59,918 nucleotides of DNA from an uncultured Eubacteriales bacterium (GTDB taxonomy: Bacteria; Bacillota; Clostridia; Oscillospirales; Acutalibacteraceae), in NCBI GenBank assembly GCA_934486895.1, contig CAKSQZ010000010.1, positions 1 through 59,918 of the forward strand, read 5' to 3'. The translations under genes and the position numbers were made by a program. This document shows positions 41,348 to 49,620 of this stretch, piece after piece (positions within the stretch are counted from its first letter, which is position 1; every line of letters starts with the position of its first letter). Under the pieces are notes generated by a model. That model did not search any database and was not told where the DNA came from. It saw only the letters and a program-made list of their open reading frames with translations.

Positions 41348-42670
41348 ATGAGACTAAAAGCACTGTTTGTTTCACTGATACTGGTTGCTGTTACCGTTTT
41401 TGCTCCTGTCGGTGCTCAAGCTTACAATATTTCGGGGTTTGAAACAAATTCAAAGCATGTTGTTTTTGCAAGTTTGGACAGCGGAAACATTATGTATGAA
41501 AAGGCGGCAGATGAAAAGGCTTATCCCGCCTCGCTGACAAAGGTGATGACGGCTATTGTTGTGCTTGACAAATGCGATGATATCGATAAAAAGCTGACTG
41601 TGCCGAGAGAAGCTATAACTTCCCTTTCGGGTTCGGGCTCGACTATCGGCAATCTTGAAGAGGGTGAGGAGCTCTCTGTCCGCAATCTTTTGAAGATGCT
41701 GCTTGTTTCTTCTGCGGCGGACGCTGCAAATACGCTTGCTTCTTATTTCGGCGGCGGCAGTGTTGACAAGTTTGTCAATATGATGAATGAAAAAGCCAAA
41801 GAGTTGAAAATGGAAAACACGCATTTTTGCAATCCGCACGGTTTGCACGACGATGATCATTATTCGACCGCGAGAGATCTTTACAAAATGGCGATCTACG
41901 CTTATAATCTTCCGGTCATGATGGATATTTGCGAGAACTACACAGTGAATATTTCCGCAACAAACAAGAGCAGCGAACGAACGATGGTCACGACGAATTA
42001 TATGATTAATCCGAATTATGCATGCTATTATGAATACGCAAGAGGTCTTAAAACAGGATTTACAACGCCCGCGGGAAGATGTCTTATCACAACCGCATCT
42101 AAAGACGGATATAACTATATATGTGTTTTAACAGGAGCCGAGGACAGCGATTATATTTCAAACCGAAATGAATTTAAAGATGCGAAAAATCTTTTTGAGT
42201 GGGCGTTTAACAACTATGAACATCGCAAGATAGTGGATAAAGACAAACTTATCGGAGAGATCCCGCTGAGATTCAGCTGGGATTCCGATTACCTGCAGCT
42301 TTATCCCGAAAAGAATATTTACGCCGTTGTGCCGAAAAACATTGACGATGACAGTTTAACATTTGATACATCTTTCGGCGGAAGCTATGTCAACGCGCCG
42401 ATCGAAGCGGGAGAGGTTATCGGATATGCCCGAATTATTTGCGCGGGAGAGCAGATAGGAACAGTCAATCTTGTCGCGAAAGAAAGTGTTTCGATGAATC
42501 TGCTTATGTTCTTCAAGCAGATAATAGATGAACTGTTCGGAACAACGCTGTTTAAACTGCTGCTGTGCGGTATTATCGCTGTGCTGATATTGATAATTGT
42601 TGTGAATGTTATTTACAACAAGAAAAAGCACACAAGAGCAAAAAGGATAAACAAGATCCGAAAAATATAG
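41348..42670 (+). CDS. D-alanyl-D-alanine carboxypeptidase (S11 family)
   Basis: This penicillin-binding protein of the DacA/DacF type trims the terminal D-Ala of peptidoglycan stems. The 440-residue protein has a signal peptide (1-25, ending GAQA), the catalytic SxxK (Ser62, Lys65 in ASLTK), the KTG motif (LKTGFT) and a C-terminal membrane segment (about 396-418) with a basic tail. The second motif, usually S-x-N, reads SAAD (122-125), so the Asn is replaced by Ala; such variants occur but it merits a check. DacF-like roles in sporulation or vegetative growth cannot be separated from sequence. Confidence 0.93.
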   Translation: MRLKALFVSLILVAVTVFAPVGAQAYNISGFETNSKHVVFASLDSGNIMYEKAADEKAYPASLTKVMTAIVVLDKCDDIDKKLTVPREAITSLSGSGSTIGNLEEGEELSVRNLLKMLLVSSAADAANTLASYFGGGSVDKFVNMMNEKAKELKMENTHFCNPHGLHDDDHYSTARDLYKMAIYAYNLPVMMDICENYTVNISATNKSSERTMVTTNYMINPNYACYYEYARGLKTGFTTPAGRCLITTASKDGYNYICVLTGAEDSDYISNRNEFKDAKNLFEWAFNNYEHRKIVDKDKLIGEIPLRFSWDSDYLQLYPEKNIYAVVPKNIDDDSLTFDTSFGGSYVNAPIEAGEVIGYARIICAGEQIGTVNLVAKESVSMNLLMFFKQIIDELFGTTLFKLLLCGIIAVLILIIVVNVIYNKKKHTRAKRINKIRKI

Positions 42671-42681
42671 TTTAAGATATG

Positions 42682-42714
42682 AAAAATCCGCCGTACAACA
42701 TTCGGCGGATTTTT
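42682..42714. terminator. Bidirectional terminator between the carboxypeptidase gene and queH
   Basis: A 12-bp perfect stem AAAAATCCGCCG/CGGCGGATTTTT with a nine-base loop. It has T runs in both directions and separates two convergent genes. Confidence 0.88.
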
Positions 42715-42721
42715 ACTTTTG

Positions 42722-43297
42722 TTATTTTGGTTCGATTTCCTGAATATGAAATCCTGTTAATTTATCAATCTTTTTTTGATAACGCTCTTCTTCAGAAAAG
42801 ACGCAACCGCAATACTTTTGCATATACAGTCCCGTTTCTCGGGCTTTCGACTGCCCTTCTCTGAAAAGCGGGCGAAAATCGCGATACAGAAAATCGATAC
42901 CGAACTCAGACGAATATTTCTGCGCTGTCTTAATGATCAGCTCATGATTTTGATACGGGCTTATAAGAAGCGTTGTCGAGAAAGAATCATAGCCGTTATC
43001 ACGTGCATACTGCGCTGTTTTTTTAAGACGGATATCATAGCAATATCCGCAGCGTGATCCAAACGACGGATATGTTGCTCTTGCAAAATCTCTAAGACCG
43101 TATTCATCATCCAGCAACAAGCGAAACTCTGCCGATCTTGCAAAGTCGCAAAGAGCCTGTCTGCGTGCGTTATACTCTGTGAACGGATGGATATTCGGGT
43201 TATACCAATATCCGTCGAACTCGATGCCTGACTGACGCAGATCGTCAACACAGGCGACACTGCACGGTGCACAGCAAATATGAAGCAGCGTTTTCAT
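42722..43297 (-). CDS. queH: Epoxyqueuosine reductase QueH
   Basis: QueH performs the last step of queuosine synthesis in tRNA, a non-homologous replacement of QueG. The 191-residue protein has the N-terminal LHICCAPCSVACVDDLR, the RCGYCYDIRLKKTA motif, STTLLISPYQNHELI and the YMQKYCGCVFSEEER segment, giving the metal- and cluster-binding cysteines of the family. It starts one base after the LUD gene stop and is the last gene of the murI-argS operon. Confidence 0.95.
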   Translation of the reverse strand: MKTLLHICCAPCSVACVDDLRQSGIEFDGYWYNPNIHPFTEYNARRQALCDFARSAEFRLLLDDEYGLRDFARATYPSFGSRCGYCYDIRLKKTAQYARDNGYDSFSTTLLISPYQNHELIIKTAQKYSSEFGIDFLYRDFRPLFREGQSKARETGLYMQKYCGCVFSEEERYQKKIDKLTGFHIQEIEPK

Positions 43298-43951
43298 TTA
43301 AAATCCCAGATCCTCATTAACAAGAATGATCTTGATCCTGCCAGCGGGTCTGCTGATCCTTGTTATAACTTCGTGCACACAGATACTGTCTTCGCTCTTA
43401 CAATTCGCACAGATGCCTGTTATGCAGCAAGGCGACTTTCTGCCACTGAAACGCTGGCTGTTTATCGGTGATGCAACGGTTTTAGCACGGGTAACGGCAT
43501 CTGCCAAAGTCGGAGCGAGTTTGTTCATTCCGACGACCATAACAACGCTTTTTGCGCCGAATATCATCGCAGCGACACGGTTGCCGGTTCCGTCGATATT
43601 GACAAGCTCACCGTCATACGAAACGGCATTCGAGCTCATCAAAAAAGTATCGGCAAAGGTGGCTTCTTTCAGAATCTGGGCACGCTCCTCATCGGATTTT
43701 GCGGCATTACGATCGATACACTTATAACCGTTTTCCTTAAGATAATCAAAAAGTCCTATCTCGGCGACAGACATCGTGCCGCCCCAAGACACTGTTCCGT
43801 CTTTCGGAATAAGCGAAACCGCCTTTTCCAAAGCCTGCTGTTTATTCTCACAATAGTAAGCTTCAAAATGGCGTTCTTTCAGGTTTTTAACAACCTTTTC
43901 CGCAAGCTTTTCATTTCTGATCTTCACAAACTCATTCATCATTATTTTCAT
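43298..43951 (-). CDS. LUD-domain (LutC/DUF162-like) protein
   Basis: The 217-residue protein fits the LUD family, related to LutC and to the C-terminus of LutB of lactate utilisation. The VSWGGTMSVAEIGLFDYLKE, LMSSNAVSYDGELVNIDGTG and VVGMNKLAPTLADAVTR segments are typical of the stand-alone clostridial form. The C-terminus has a cysteine cluster (CCITGICANCKSEDSIC), perhaps for metal. lutA and lutB are not nearby, so lactate utilisation is not supported here. Several ATGs (43951, 43942, 43939) could be the start; the gene overlaps the CmpB-like gene. Confidence 0.85.
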   Translation of the reverse strand: MKIMMNEFVKIRNEKLAEKVVKNLKERHFEAYYCENKQQALEKAVSLIPKDGTVSWGGTMSVAEIGLFDYLKENGYKCIDRNAAKSDEERAQILKEATFADTFLMSSNAVSYDGELVNIDGTGNRVAAMIFGAKSVVMVVGMNKLAPTLADAVTRAKTVASPINSQRFSGRKSPCCITGICANCKSEDSICVHEVITRISRPAGRIKIILVNEDLGF

Positions 43952-44747
43952 CGTCCTTTTCTATATCTGATTTGATAGTATCGAACAACTTGCTGTATTT
44001 GGTGTTTTTCATGGACGGAAAAGCTCGAACAAGACGCTTCGGGCTGAAAATGCCGGGTTTTTTAAGCTTTTTCATCTGTTCGTTATAGTCCTTACTGCGG
44101 CGGAAGCTCTTAAAAAGGGTCTCCTTTATCTCGCCCGTTTTGGTCTTTCCTTCGGCGAGAGCGGAGTTGATTCTCTCCTTATTCTGCTCTAAAAACTCAG
44201 TGAGCTTTCGGCTCACTGTTTCAAGCCCGCTTTGCATAACTATGATGCTCTTAACAGTTAAAATAAGGTCAACTATAAGAATTCCGAGGCAAATTCCGCC
44301 GATGAAATTTATAACATTATGATCGATTTTCGAAAGCAGATTTGCAACAAACGGATGAATAAACTTAACTAAAATGACCGACATTGCTCCGAAAGCAGTC
44401 GATGCAAGAAGGCTTATTCTGCCTTGGAAATTGATTTTATACATAGAATAGTCCCACCAGCGGGTGTTGAACAGCTTTTCGAGGATAACCGCAGTCACAT
44501 ATTCAATGACAGTGCAGACAGCCATACTGACAAAGAACAACACTATGTAATTATCGATCTTCATCAAATCCTGAAACAGCACATAAACTGCGATCGCGCC
44601 GGTTCCGTAGATCGGGCAGAGCGGGCCGAACAAAAAGCCGCGGTTTACGAGTTTCCCCTGATCGATAGTGCAGAAGATCTCTTCCCAAAGCCAGCCGAGA
44701 AAGCTGTATATCAAAAAGTAGATAAAATACAGATTGAAATAATACAT
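43932..44747 (-). CDS. CmpB-family membrane protein (putative ABC transporter permease, PF06541)
   Basis: The 271-residue protein has about six membrane segments within the first 175 residues and a charged cytoplasmic C-terminal tail. The N-terminal YFLIYSFLGWLWEEIFCTI, the NRGFLFGPLCPIYGTGA loop and EKLFNTRWWDYSMYKINFQG are the signature of the CmpB family, often labelled ABC transporter permease although no ATPase is associated. A shorter paralogue is at 55725-56273. It lies four bases after the argS stop. The function is not known. Confidence 0.85.
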   Translation of the reverse strand: MYYFNLYFIYFLIYSFLGWLWEEIFCTIDQGKLVNRGFLFGPLCPIYGTGAIAVYVLFQDLMKIDNYIVLFFVSMAVCTVIEYVTAVILEKLFNTRWWDYSMYKINFQGRISLLASTAFGAMSVILVKFIHPFVANLLSKIDHNVINFIGGICLGILIVDLILTVKSIIVMQSGLETVSRKLTEFLEQNKERINSALAEGKTKTGEIKETLFKSFRRSKDYNEQMKKLKKPGIFSPKRLVRAFPSMKNTKYSKLFDTIKSDIEKDDENNDE

Positions 44748-44751
44748 CGAA

Positions 44752-46440
44752 TCACATCTTTTCAGGCGCGTCGATCTTCAACATCGAGAGCGCGTTTTTT
44801 AGCACAGTCTGTGTTGCGGTGCAGAGTTCAAGACGGGCATATTTAAGATCGTCCTGCGCTGATTTTACCGGGCAGGCATTATAGAACTTATGGAACAGTG
44901 TCGCAAGCTCTATGACATATCTTGTTACAATAGACGGGTTATAGTCGCGTGCGGAAGAAATTATACTGTCTGTATATGCGGCAATATGGCGAATAAGCTC
45001 TCTTTCCTCAGGAGTGTTTAAAACATTGAGCTGATCGGCATCAAGCTGACGGCGTTCGATACCCTGCGCTTTGAGATTACGGATTATCGAACAGATACGC
45101 GCATGAGCATACTGAACATAATAAACCGGATTCTGCGACTCCTGTGTTACCGCTAGATCGAGATCAAACTCGAAATGGCTGTTCGGCTCACGAAGATTGA
45201 AGAACAGGCGAGCAGCGTCTATCGGGACTTCGTCAAGCAAAGTCTCAAGTGTGACAGCTTTGCCCGAACGCTTTGAAAGCTTATAAGTCTCGCCGTTTTT
45301 AACAAGGCGAACCATCTGCATTATGATGGCTTCAAGGCGGTTCTCGTCAATTCCGAGTGCGCTCAAAGCCGCACGCATACGCGGAATATATCCGTGATGA
45401 TCCGCGCCGAGGACATCGATAGCGACATCATAGCCTCTTGTTACAAGTTTATTATAGTGGTAAGCGATATCGGGCACAAAATATGTCACCACGCCGTTTG
45501 CACGGATAAGAACTCTGTCCTTATCCTCACCGAATGCGGTGGATCTGAACCAAAGTGCGCCGTCCTGTTCATAGGTATAGCCCGACGCTTTGAGCTTTTC
45601 GATAATGTCCGCCACCGCTCCGCTCTCGTGAAGCTCGCTTTCTTTGAACCAGCGATCATAATTGATCCTGTATTTAGCGAGGTCATCGTGCAGTTTTTGA
45701 ATATTCAGCGGCAACGCATAGTCACAAAGTGCCTGCTTTCTTGTTTCGCTGTCCGTATTAAGGTATTTATCACCGTAGATCTTATAGAAATTCTGAGCGT
45801 GTTCGATGATATCGGCACCCTGATAAGCGTCCTCCGGAATCTCAACCGAACTATCGAATATCTGGAGATACCTCGCTTCAAGCGACACCTTGAATTTTTC
45901 TATCTGATTTCCTGCATCATTTACATAAAATTCGCGCGAAACATTATATCCTGCCGCCTGCATAACAGACGCAAGGCAGTCGCCGAGAGCACCGCCGCGG
46001 GCATTACCGATATGCATAGGGCCTGTGGGGTTTGCCGAAACAAACTCGAGCAAAACCCTTTTGCCGCCGCCGAAATCCGATTTACCGTAGTCCTCTCTGA
46101 GCATTTCGACATCCTTGAGAATAGCGCTGTAATACAGATCATCTAAAAAGAAATTTATAAATCCGGGGCCCGCGATCTCAAAGGAAGAAACACAGCTATC
46201 GGAGATATCGAGATTTTCGCAGATTATCTCCGCAATTTTTCTCGGAGCCATATGAAACTGCTTAGCGGAAACCAAAGCGGCATTTACCGCGTAGTCACCG
46301 TGAGTCCTGTCCTGCGGGACTTCTATAACAAAGTCGCTCGGCTTTTCGCCGCTGAGCTGACCTTTCTCAATAGCCTTATCCATTGCGGCATAAACCGCCG
46401 ATTTTATTTGATTTTCGGTTTCCCTTACGATTTTGGACAC
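44752..46440 (-). CDS. argS: Arginyl-tRNA synthetase
   Basis: ArgRS charges tRNA-Arg. The 562-residue class I enzyme has the N-terminal Add1 domain (about 1-110), the HIGH-type motif PTGPMHIGNARGGALGD, a KMSKS-like KLSKRSG, ADHHGYIPRM and the C-terminal anticodon-binding DALR region (YAHARICSI, FHKFYNACPV). It starts directly at the end of the DUF1934 gene with no gap, an arrangement shared with Bacillus ywiB-argS. The first base-pair-distinct tRNA in the window, tRNA-Arg(CCG), is one of its likely substrates. Confidence 0.97.
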   Translation of the reverse strand: MSKIVRETENQIKSAVYAAMDKAIEKGQLSGEKPSDFVIEVPQDRTHGDYAVNAALVSAKQFHMAPRKIAEIICENLDISDSCVSSFEIAGPGFINFFLDDLYYSAILKDVEMLREDYGKSDFGGGKRVLLEFVSANPTGPMHIGNARGGALGDCLASVMQAAGYNVSREFYVNDAGNQIEKFKVSLEARYLQIFDSSVEIPEDAYQGADIIEHAQNFYKIYGDKYLNTDSETRKQALCDYALPLNIQKLHDDLAKYRINYDRWFKESELHESGAVADIIEKLKASGYTYEQDGALWFRSTAFGEDKDRVLIRANGVVTYFVPDIAYHYNKLVTRGYDVAIDVLGADHHGYIPRMRAALSALGIDENRLEAIIMQMVRLVKNGETYKLSKRSGKAVTLETLLDEVPIDAARLFFNLREPNSHFEFDLDLAVTQESQNPVYYVQYAHARICSIIRNLKAQGIERRQLDADQLNVLNTPEERELIRHIAAYTDSIISSARDYNPSIVTRYVIELATLFHKFYNACPVKSAQDDLKYARLELCTATQTVLKNALSMLKIDAPEKM

Positions 46441-46839
46441 TTACTCTTCTCCTCCTATTATCATGCAAAGCTTAACGCTCAGATCATTCTGCGCGATACC
46501 GCTCAGGGTATAATGCAGACGGATCTTAATATTATCTTCATTTTCATCAACACTGACTCTGCCGGAACGCACTTTGACCGGCTGAACACCGATACCTGTG
46601 TAATAGCTGCCGACCGTCTCGCTGTCTTCCGTGAACTCAAGCTTTGTGTCATACGGCGGTCTTCTGAGCATGAGTGCTCTGCCGTGCTCAACTGTTATCA
46701 CCGTTCTCGCCGAACCGCCGTAGAGCGGTTGGTCATAGGCGATCATGTGCTTGCCGTTCATTATTTTATGCTCGCAATCGAAGATCTCCTCGGTTGCCGG
46801 ATCATCGCCGATCATCGAGCGGATTTTCAGCTTTTTCAT
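46441..46839 (-). CDS. DUF1934 (YwiB-like) beta-barrel protein
   Basis: The 132-residue protein fits DUF1934, a small calycin-like beta-barrel found beside argS in Firmicutes. Typical segments are AVITVEHGRALM-like TVITVEHGRALMLRR, ETVGSYYTGIGVQPVKV and VSVDENEDNIKIRLHYTL. The role is unknown. It overlaps murI by four bases and abuts argS, so the three genes are translationally linked. Confidence 0.88.
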   Translation of the reverse strand: MKKLKIRSMIGDDPATEEIFDCEHKIMNGKHMIAYDQPLYGGSARTVITVEHGRALMLRRPPYDTKLEFTEDSETVGSYYTGIGVQPVKVRSGRVSVDENEDNIKIRLHYTLSGIAQNDLSVKLCMIIGGEE

Positions 46840-47642
46840 CCTACCTGCACGCGTGACACCGCCGCGCCGACCTCCTCCTGCAAAAAGAGTGCCGCTGTTT
46901 TCTTGAAGCTTTCGGGACGGTCGGTCACATAATACGCATAGTTGCCCTGATCTTCACTGTCGGTCTGCATATTGCTTTGCTCGATCAGGCGCTTGCATTC
47001 ATGCGCTGTCGCTCTTCCTGCGCTGATAAGCGTCACCCCGCCGCCTAAAATGTCGCCTATTATCGGTGCTATCAGCGGATAATGCGTGCATCCGAGTATG
47101 ACAGTGTCTGCTTTGGATTCGATTATGCTTTTTAAATATCGCCTTGCGGCAAGAATAGTTATCTGTTCGTCTCTGCCGATAAGCCCTTCTTCCACTAACG
47201 GCACAAAAAGCGGACATTCAACGCCGACAACGCTCAATGAGCGGTCGATTGACAAAAGTGCTTTATTATATGCACCGGAACGCACCGTTGCCGCGGTTCC
47301 GAGCACGCCGACTGTTTTGTTCTTAGTGGCTGCCGCCGCTGCCGCCGCTGTCGGTTCAACAACACCGAGGAACGGAACCGGCAGGTTGTTGCCGGTATTG
47401 GGGGCGACCGAGCTGACTGTGCCGCAGGCGGCAACAATCATTTTAACGCCTTTAGACAAAAGAAACTCTTCATCCTGCCTTGCGTAAAGCTCAATTATAT
47501 CGCGGCTGCGGCTTCCGTAAGGCACGCGACCCGTATCGCCGAAGAAAACGATATCTTCATGCGGCATAATAGTTTTAAGCTCTTTGACAAATGTCAACCC
47601 GCCGAGACCGCTATCGAAAACACCGATCGGCCTTTTATCCAT
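46836..47642 (-). CDS. murI: Glutamate racemase
   Basis: MurI makes D-glutamate for peptidoglycan. The 268-residue protein begins RPIGVFDSGLGGLTFVKEL, has PYGSRSRD and the two catalytic cysteines in VAACGTVSS and LGCTHYPL. In most MurI proteins the first site reads C-N-T; here Asn is replaced by Gly. Length and remaining motifs are normal. It is the first gene of the murI-DUF1934-argS-CmpB-LUD-queH operon, with a promoter at 47694-47722. Confidence 0.94.
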   Translation of the reverse strand: MDKRPIGVFDSGLGGLTFVKELKTIMPHEDIVFFGDTGRVPYGSRSRDIIELYARQDEEFLLSKGVKMIVAACGTVSSVAPNTGNNLPVPFLGVVEPTAAAAAAATKNKTVGVLGTAATVRSGAYNKALLSIDRSLSVVGVECPLFVPLVEEGLIGRDEQITILAARRYLKSIIESKADTVILGCTHYPLIAPIIGDILGGGVTLISAGRATAHECKRLIEQSNMQTDSEDQGNYAYYVTDRPESFKKTAALFLQEEVGAAVSRVQVG

Positions 47643-47693
47643 ATAAAAATCATCCCTTCAAACGGATAAAATATCAATATCCACTTGTTTTTC

Positions 47694-47722
47694 ATTATAC
47701 TAAACCACAGACGTAAAATCAA
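47694..47722 (-). promoter_or_regulatory. Putative SigA promoter of the murI operon
   Basis: On the minus strand TTGATT, exactly 17 bases, TATAAT, 52 bases before the murI ATG. Confidence 0.75.
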
Positions 47723-47785
47723 GTGTTTTTAACTATTTGGGTTTTTGGATTTTGTAACACATTATTGACGAATAAACAAAAAAGC

Positions 47786-47813
47786 AAAAAAACGCCGTCC
47801 TTATCGGACGGCG
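47786..47813 (-). terminator. Terminator of ackA
   Basis: An 8-bp perfect stem CGCCGTCC/GGACGGCG with a five-base loop, followed on the minus strand by seven T residues. It lies 14 bases past the ackA stop. Confidence 0.88.
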
Positions 47814-47827
47814 GATAAAAAACAGGA

Positions 47828-49033
47828 TCAGTTTTTCTCAACAAGTTCTTTTGTATCTCTTGCGATCATAAGTTCCTCATTTGTCGGAATGACCCAGACT
47901 TCAACCGAGGAATCCGGAGTGGAAATAAGTCCTTCATTGCCGCGGATCATGCGCTCGTTAAGAGCAGGATCGATCTTGACGCCCATGAACTTAAAGTGCT
48001 CTGCAACATACTCACGCAGTTGGGCACCGTTTTCACCGATACCGCCTGTGAAGATGATGGCATCTGCTCCGTTAAGCGCCGCTATGTACTGACCGACAAA
48101 CTTTGTGATCTGATAACGCTGCATATCCATAGCAAGCTGAGCGCGCTTATTTCCCGAAGCTGCTGCGGCTTCAACATCGCGGTTGTCGCTTGATACACCC
48201 GAAACACCTAGCATACCCGACTTTTTATTAAAGAGATCCGAAAGCTCTTTTGCCGAGAGCCCTTCTTTTTCAATGATGTATGTTACGACCGACGGATCAA
48301 GTGTGCCTGTACGGGTGCCCATGATAAAGCCGTCAAGCGGGGTAAGCCCCATTGAAGTGTCGAAGCATTTGCCGTCTTTAACAGCGGAGATTGACGAACC
48401 GTTTCCAAGGTGGCAGGTAACAAGCTTAGAGCCGTTTTCCTCTCTGCCTGTGATTTTAAAATATCTCTTGGAAACATAGCGGTGCGATGTGCCGTGGAAA
48501 CCGTATCTTCTGATCTTATACTTCTCATAATACTCATACGGAAGCGCAAAGAGATACGATGTCTCTGGCATTGTCGAATGAAACGCCGTGTCGAACACAA
48601 CGACCTCGGGTATCTTTTCGCCGAAACATTCTCTGCAAGCGCGGATGCCCTGAACATGAGCAAGATTATGAAGCGGTGCAAGATCCGCAAGACCTTCAAT
48701 ATCATCGATAACCTTTTCGTCTACAAGTACAGACTCGGAGAAGATAGCGCCGCCCTGAACGATACGATGGCCGACTGCACCGATCTCATCGAGAGAGTCA
48801 ACAGCCTTAGCGATGCTCTCAGTGAGTGCGTATTTAACGCAGTTGAAAGCAGCGGTATGATCGGGCATTACAGTGTCTGCCGAATACTCCCTGCCGTCGG
48901 AGGTTTTGTGCGAGATTCTGCCGTCGATACCGATACGCTCGCAAAGACCTTTCGCTATTACTTTTTCACCGTCCATATCGATAAGCTGATACTTGAGCGA
49001 TGAGCTTCCTGCGTTTACAACAAGAATTTTCAT
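47828..49033 (-). CDS. ackA: Acetate kinase
   Basis: AckA makes ATP from acetyl phosphate in fermentative acetate production. The 401-residue protein begins KILVVNAGSSSLKYQLID and has GAVGHRIVQGG, VFDTAFHSTMPETSYLFALP, YGFHGTSHRYVS, LVTCHLGNGSSISAVKDGK and IIFTGGIGENG, the full set of ASKHA-fold motifs and catalytic residues. pta is not adjacent, unlike in many clostridia. It is a single-gene unit with its own promoter and terminator. Confidence 0.98.
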   Translation of the reverse strand: MKILVVNAGSSSLKYQLIDMDGEKVIAKGLCERIGIDGRISHKTSDGREYSADTVMPDHTAAFNCVKYALTESIAKAVDSLDEIGAVGHRIVQGGAIFSESVLVDEKVIDDIEGLADLAPLHNLAHVQGIRACRECFGEKIPEVVVFDTAFHSTMPETSYLFALPYEYYEKYKIRRYGFHGTSHRYVSKRYFKITGREENGSKLVTCHLGNGSSISAVKDGKCFDTSMGLTPLDGFIMGTRTGTLDPSVVTYIIEKEGLSAKELSDLFNKKSGMLGVSGVSSDNRDVEAAAASGNKRAQLAMDMQRYQITKFVGQYIAALNGADAIIFTGGIGENGAQLREYVAEHFKFMGVKIDPALNERMIRGNEGLISTPDSSVEVWVIPTNEELMIARDTKELVEKN

Positions 49034-49070
49034 TTTTAAATTACATCTCCCGATTTTAATTTACCTTAAT

Positions 49071-49099
49071 ATTATAAATCATCACCGGCTTAAATTCAA
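49071..49099 (-). promoter_or_regulatory. Putative SigA promoter of ackA
   Basis: On the minus strand TTGAAT, exactly 17 bases, TATAAT, 38 bases before the ackA ATG. Confidence 0.75.
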
Positions 49100-49148
49100 C
49101 AATTTTTTATAATATTTTTCATCGTTTTATGCAGCGCTGTTCAGCTTG

Positions 49149-49177
49149 TAATACAAGATTATATTTTTGCATAAACT
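49149..49177 (+). promoter_or_regulatory. Putative sigma-E promoter of bofA
   Basis: TAATACA, a 14-base spacer and CATAAACT resemble the Bacillus sigma-E consensus (KMATATT, 13-15 bases, CATACAHT) with seven of eight matches in the -10. The same -10 (CATAAACTA) also fits the sigma-K CATAnnnTA form. It ends 21 bases before the bofA start, leaving a very short leader. Confidence 0.4.
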
Positions 49178-49198
49178 ATGACGAAAGGAGTGTTCGGT

Positions 49199-49465
49199 TT
49201 GTCCGTTTTCGATTATGTCTCGCTGATACTGTTTTGCATTGCCGTGCTCACGGTGGTGGTATTCGCATTTCGCACAAAAAAACCGCTAAAGACGCTGCTT
49301 TGGTCATGTATCTGGGGATTGTCCGGCTTATTTGCGCTTTATTTTACATATCCGCTTAGCGGATTTCGGCTTGAACTTACCGCATTTACATTGGTCGTTT
49401 CCTCTGTTTTCGGTCTGCCCGGTGTTATTTGCATGACTCTTACAAAAATGCTGTGGGGGCTGTGA
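49199..49465 (+). CDS. bofA: BofA-family sporulation membrane protein
   Basis: In Bacillus BofA sits in the outer forespore membrane and holds the SpoIVFB protease inactive until pro-sigma-K is to be processed. The 88-residue protein has two to three membrane segments and the family ending LTAFTLVVSSVFGLPGVICM. I set the start at a TTG (49199) because AAAGGAG lies eight bases before it; the ATG at 49178 lies before that ribosome site. The promoter-like sequence upstream is of sporulation type. SpoIVFB is not in this window. Confidence 0.8.
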   Translation: MSVFDYVSLILFCIAVLTVVVFAFRTKKPLKTLLWSCIWGLSGLFALYFTYPLSGFRLELTAFTLVVSSVFGLPGVICMTLTKMLWGL

Positions 49466-49555
49466 TAACGCGATTTTATGCCGAAAAGGCGTATTCTGTG
49501 TAAAATCCTGTGGTGTAAAAATCATAAAATTCTTCATATATATTCATATTAACTA

Positions 49556-49584
49556 TTGCAAAACAGCGAAAAATAAGTTACAAT
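49556..49584 (+). promoter_or_regulatory. Putative SigA promoter of the P-type ATPase gene
   Basis: TTGCAA, exactly 17 bases, TACAAT, 37 bases before the GTG start. Confidence 0.65.
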
Positions 49585-49620
49585 ATTGTTATAAATGCGA
49601 AAGCATCGGAGGTATAAAAA

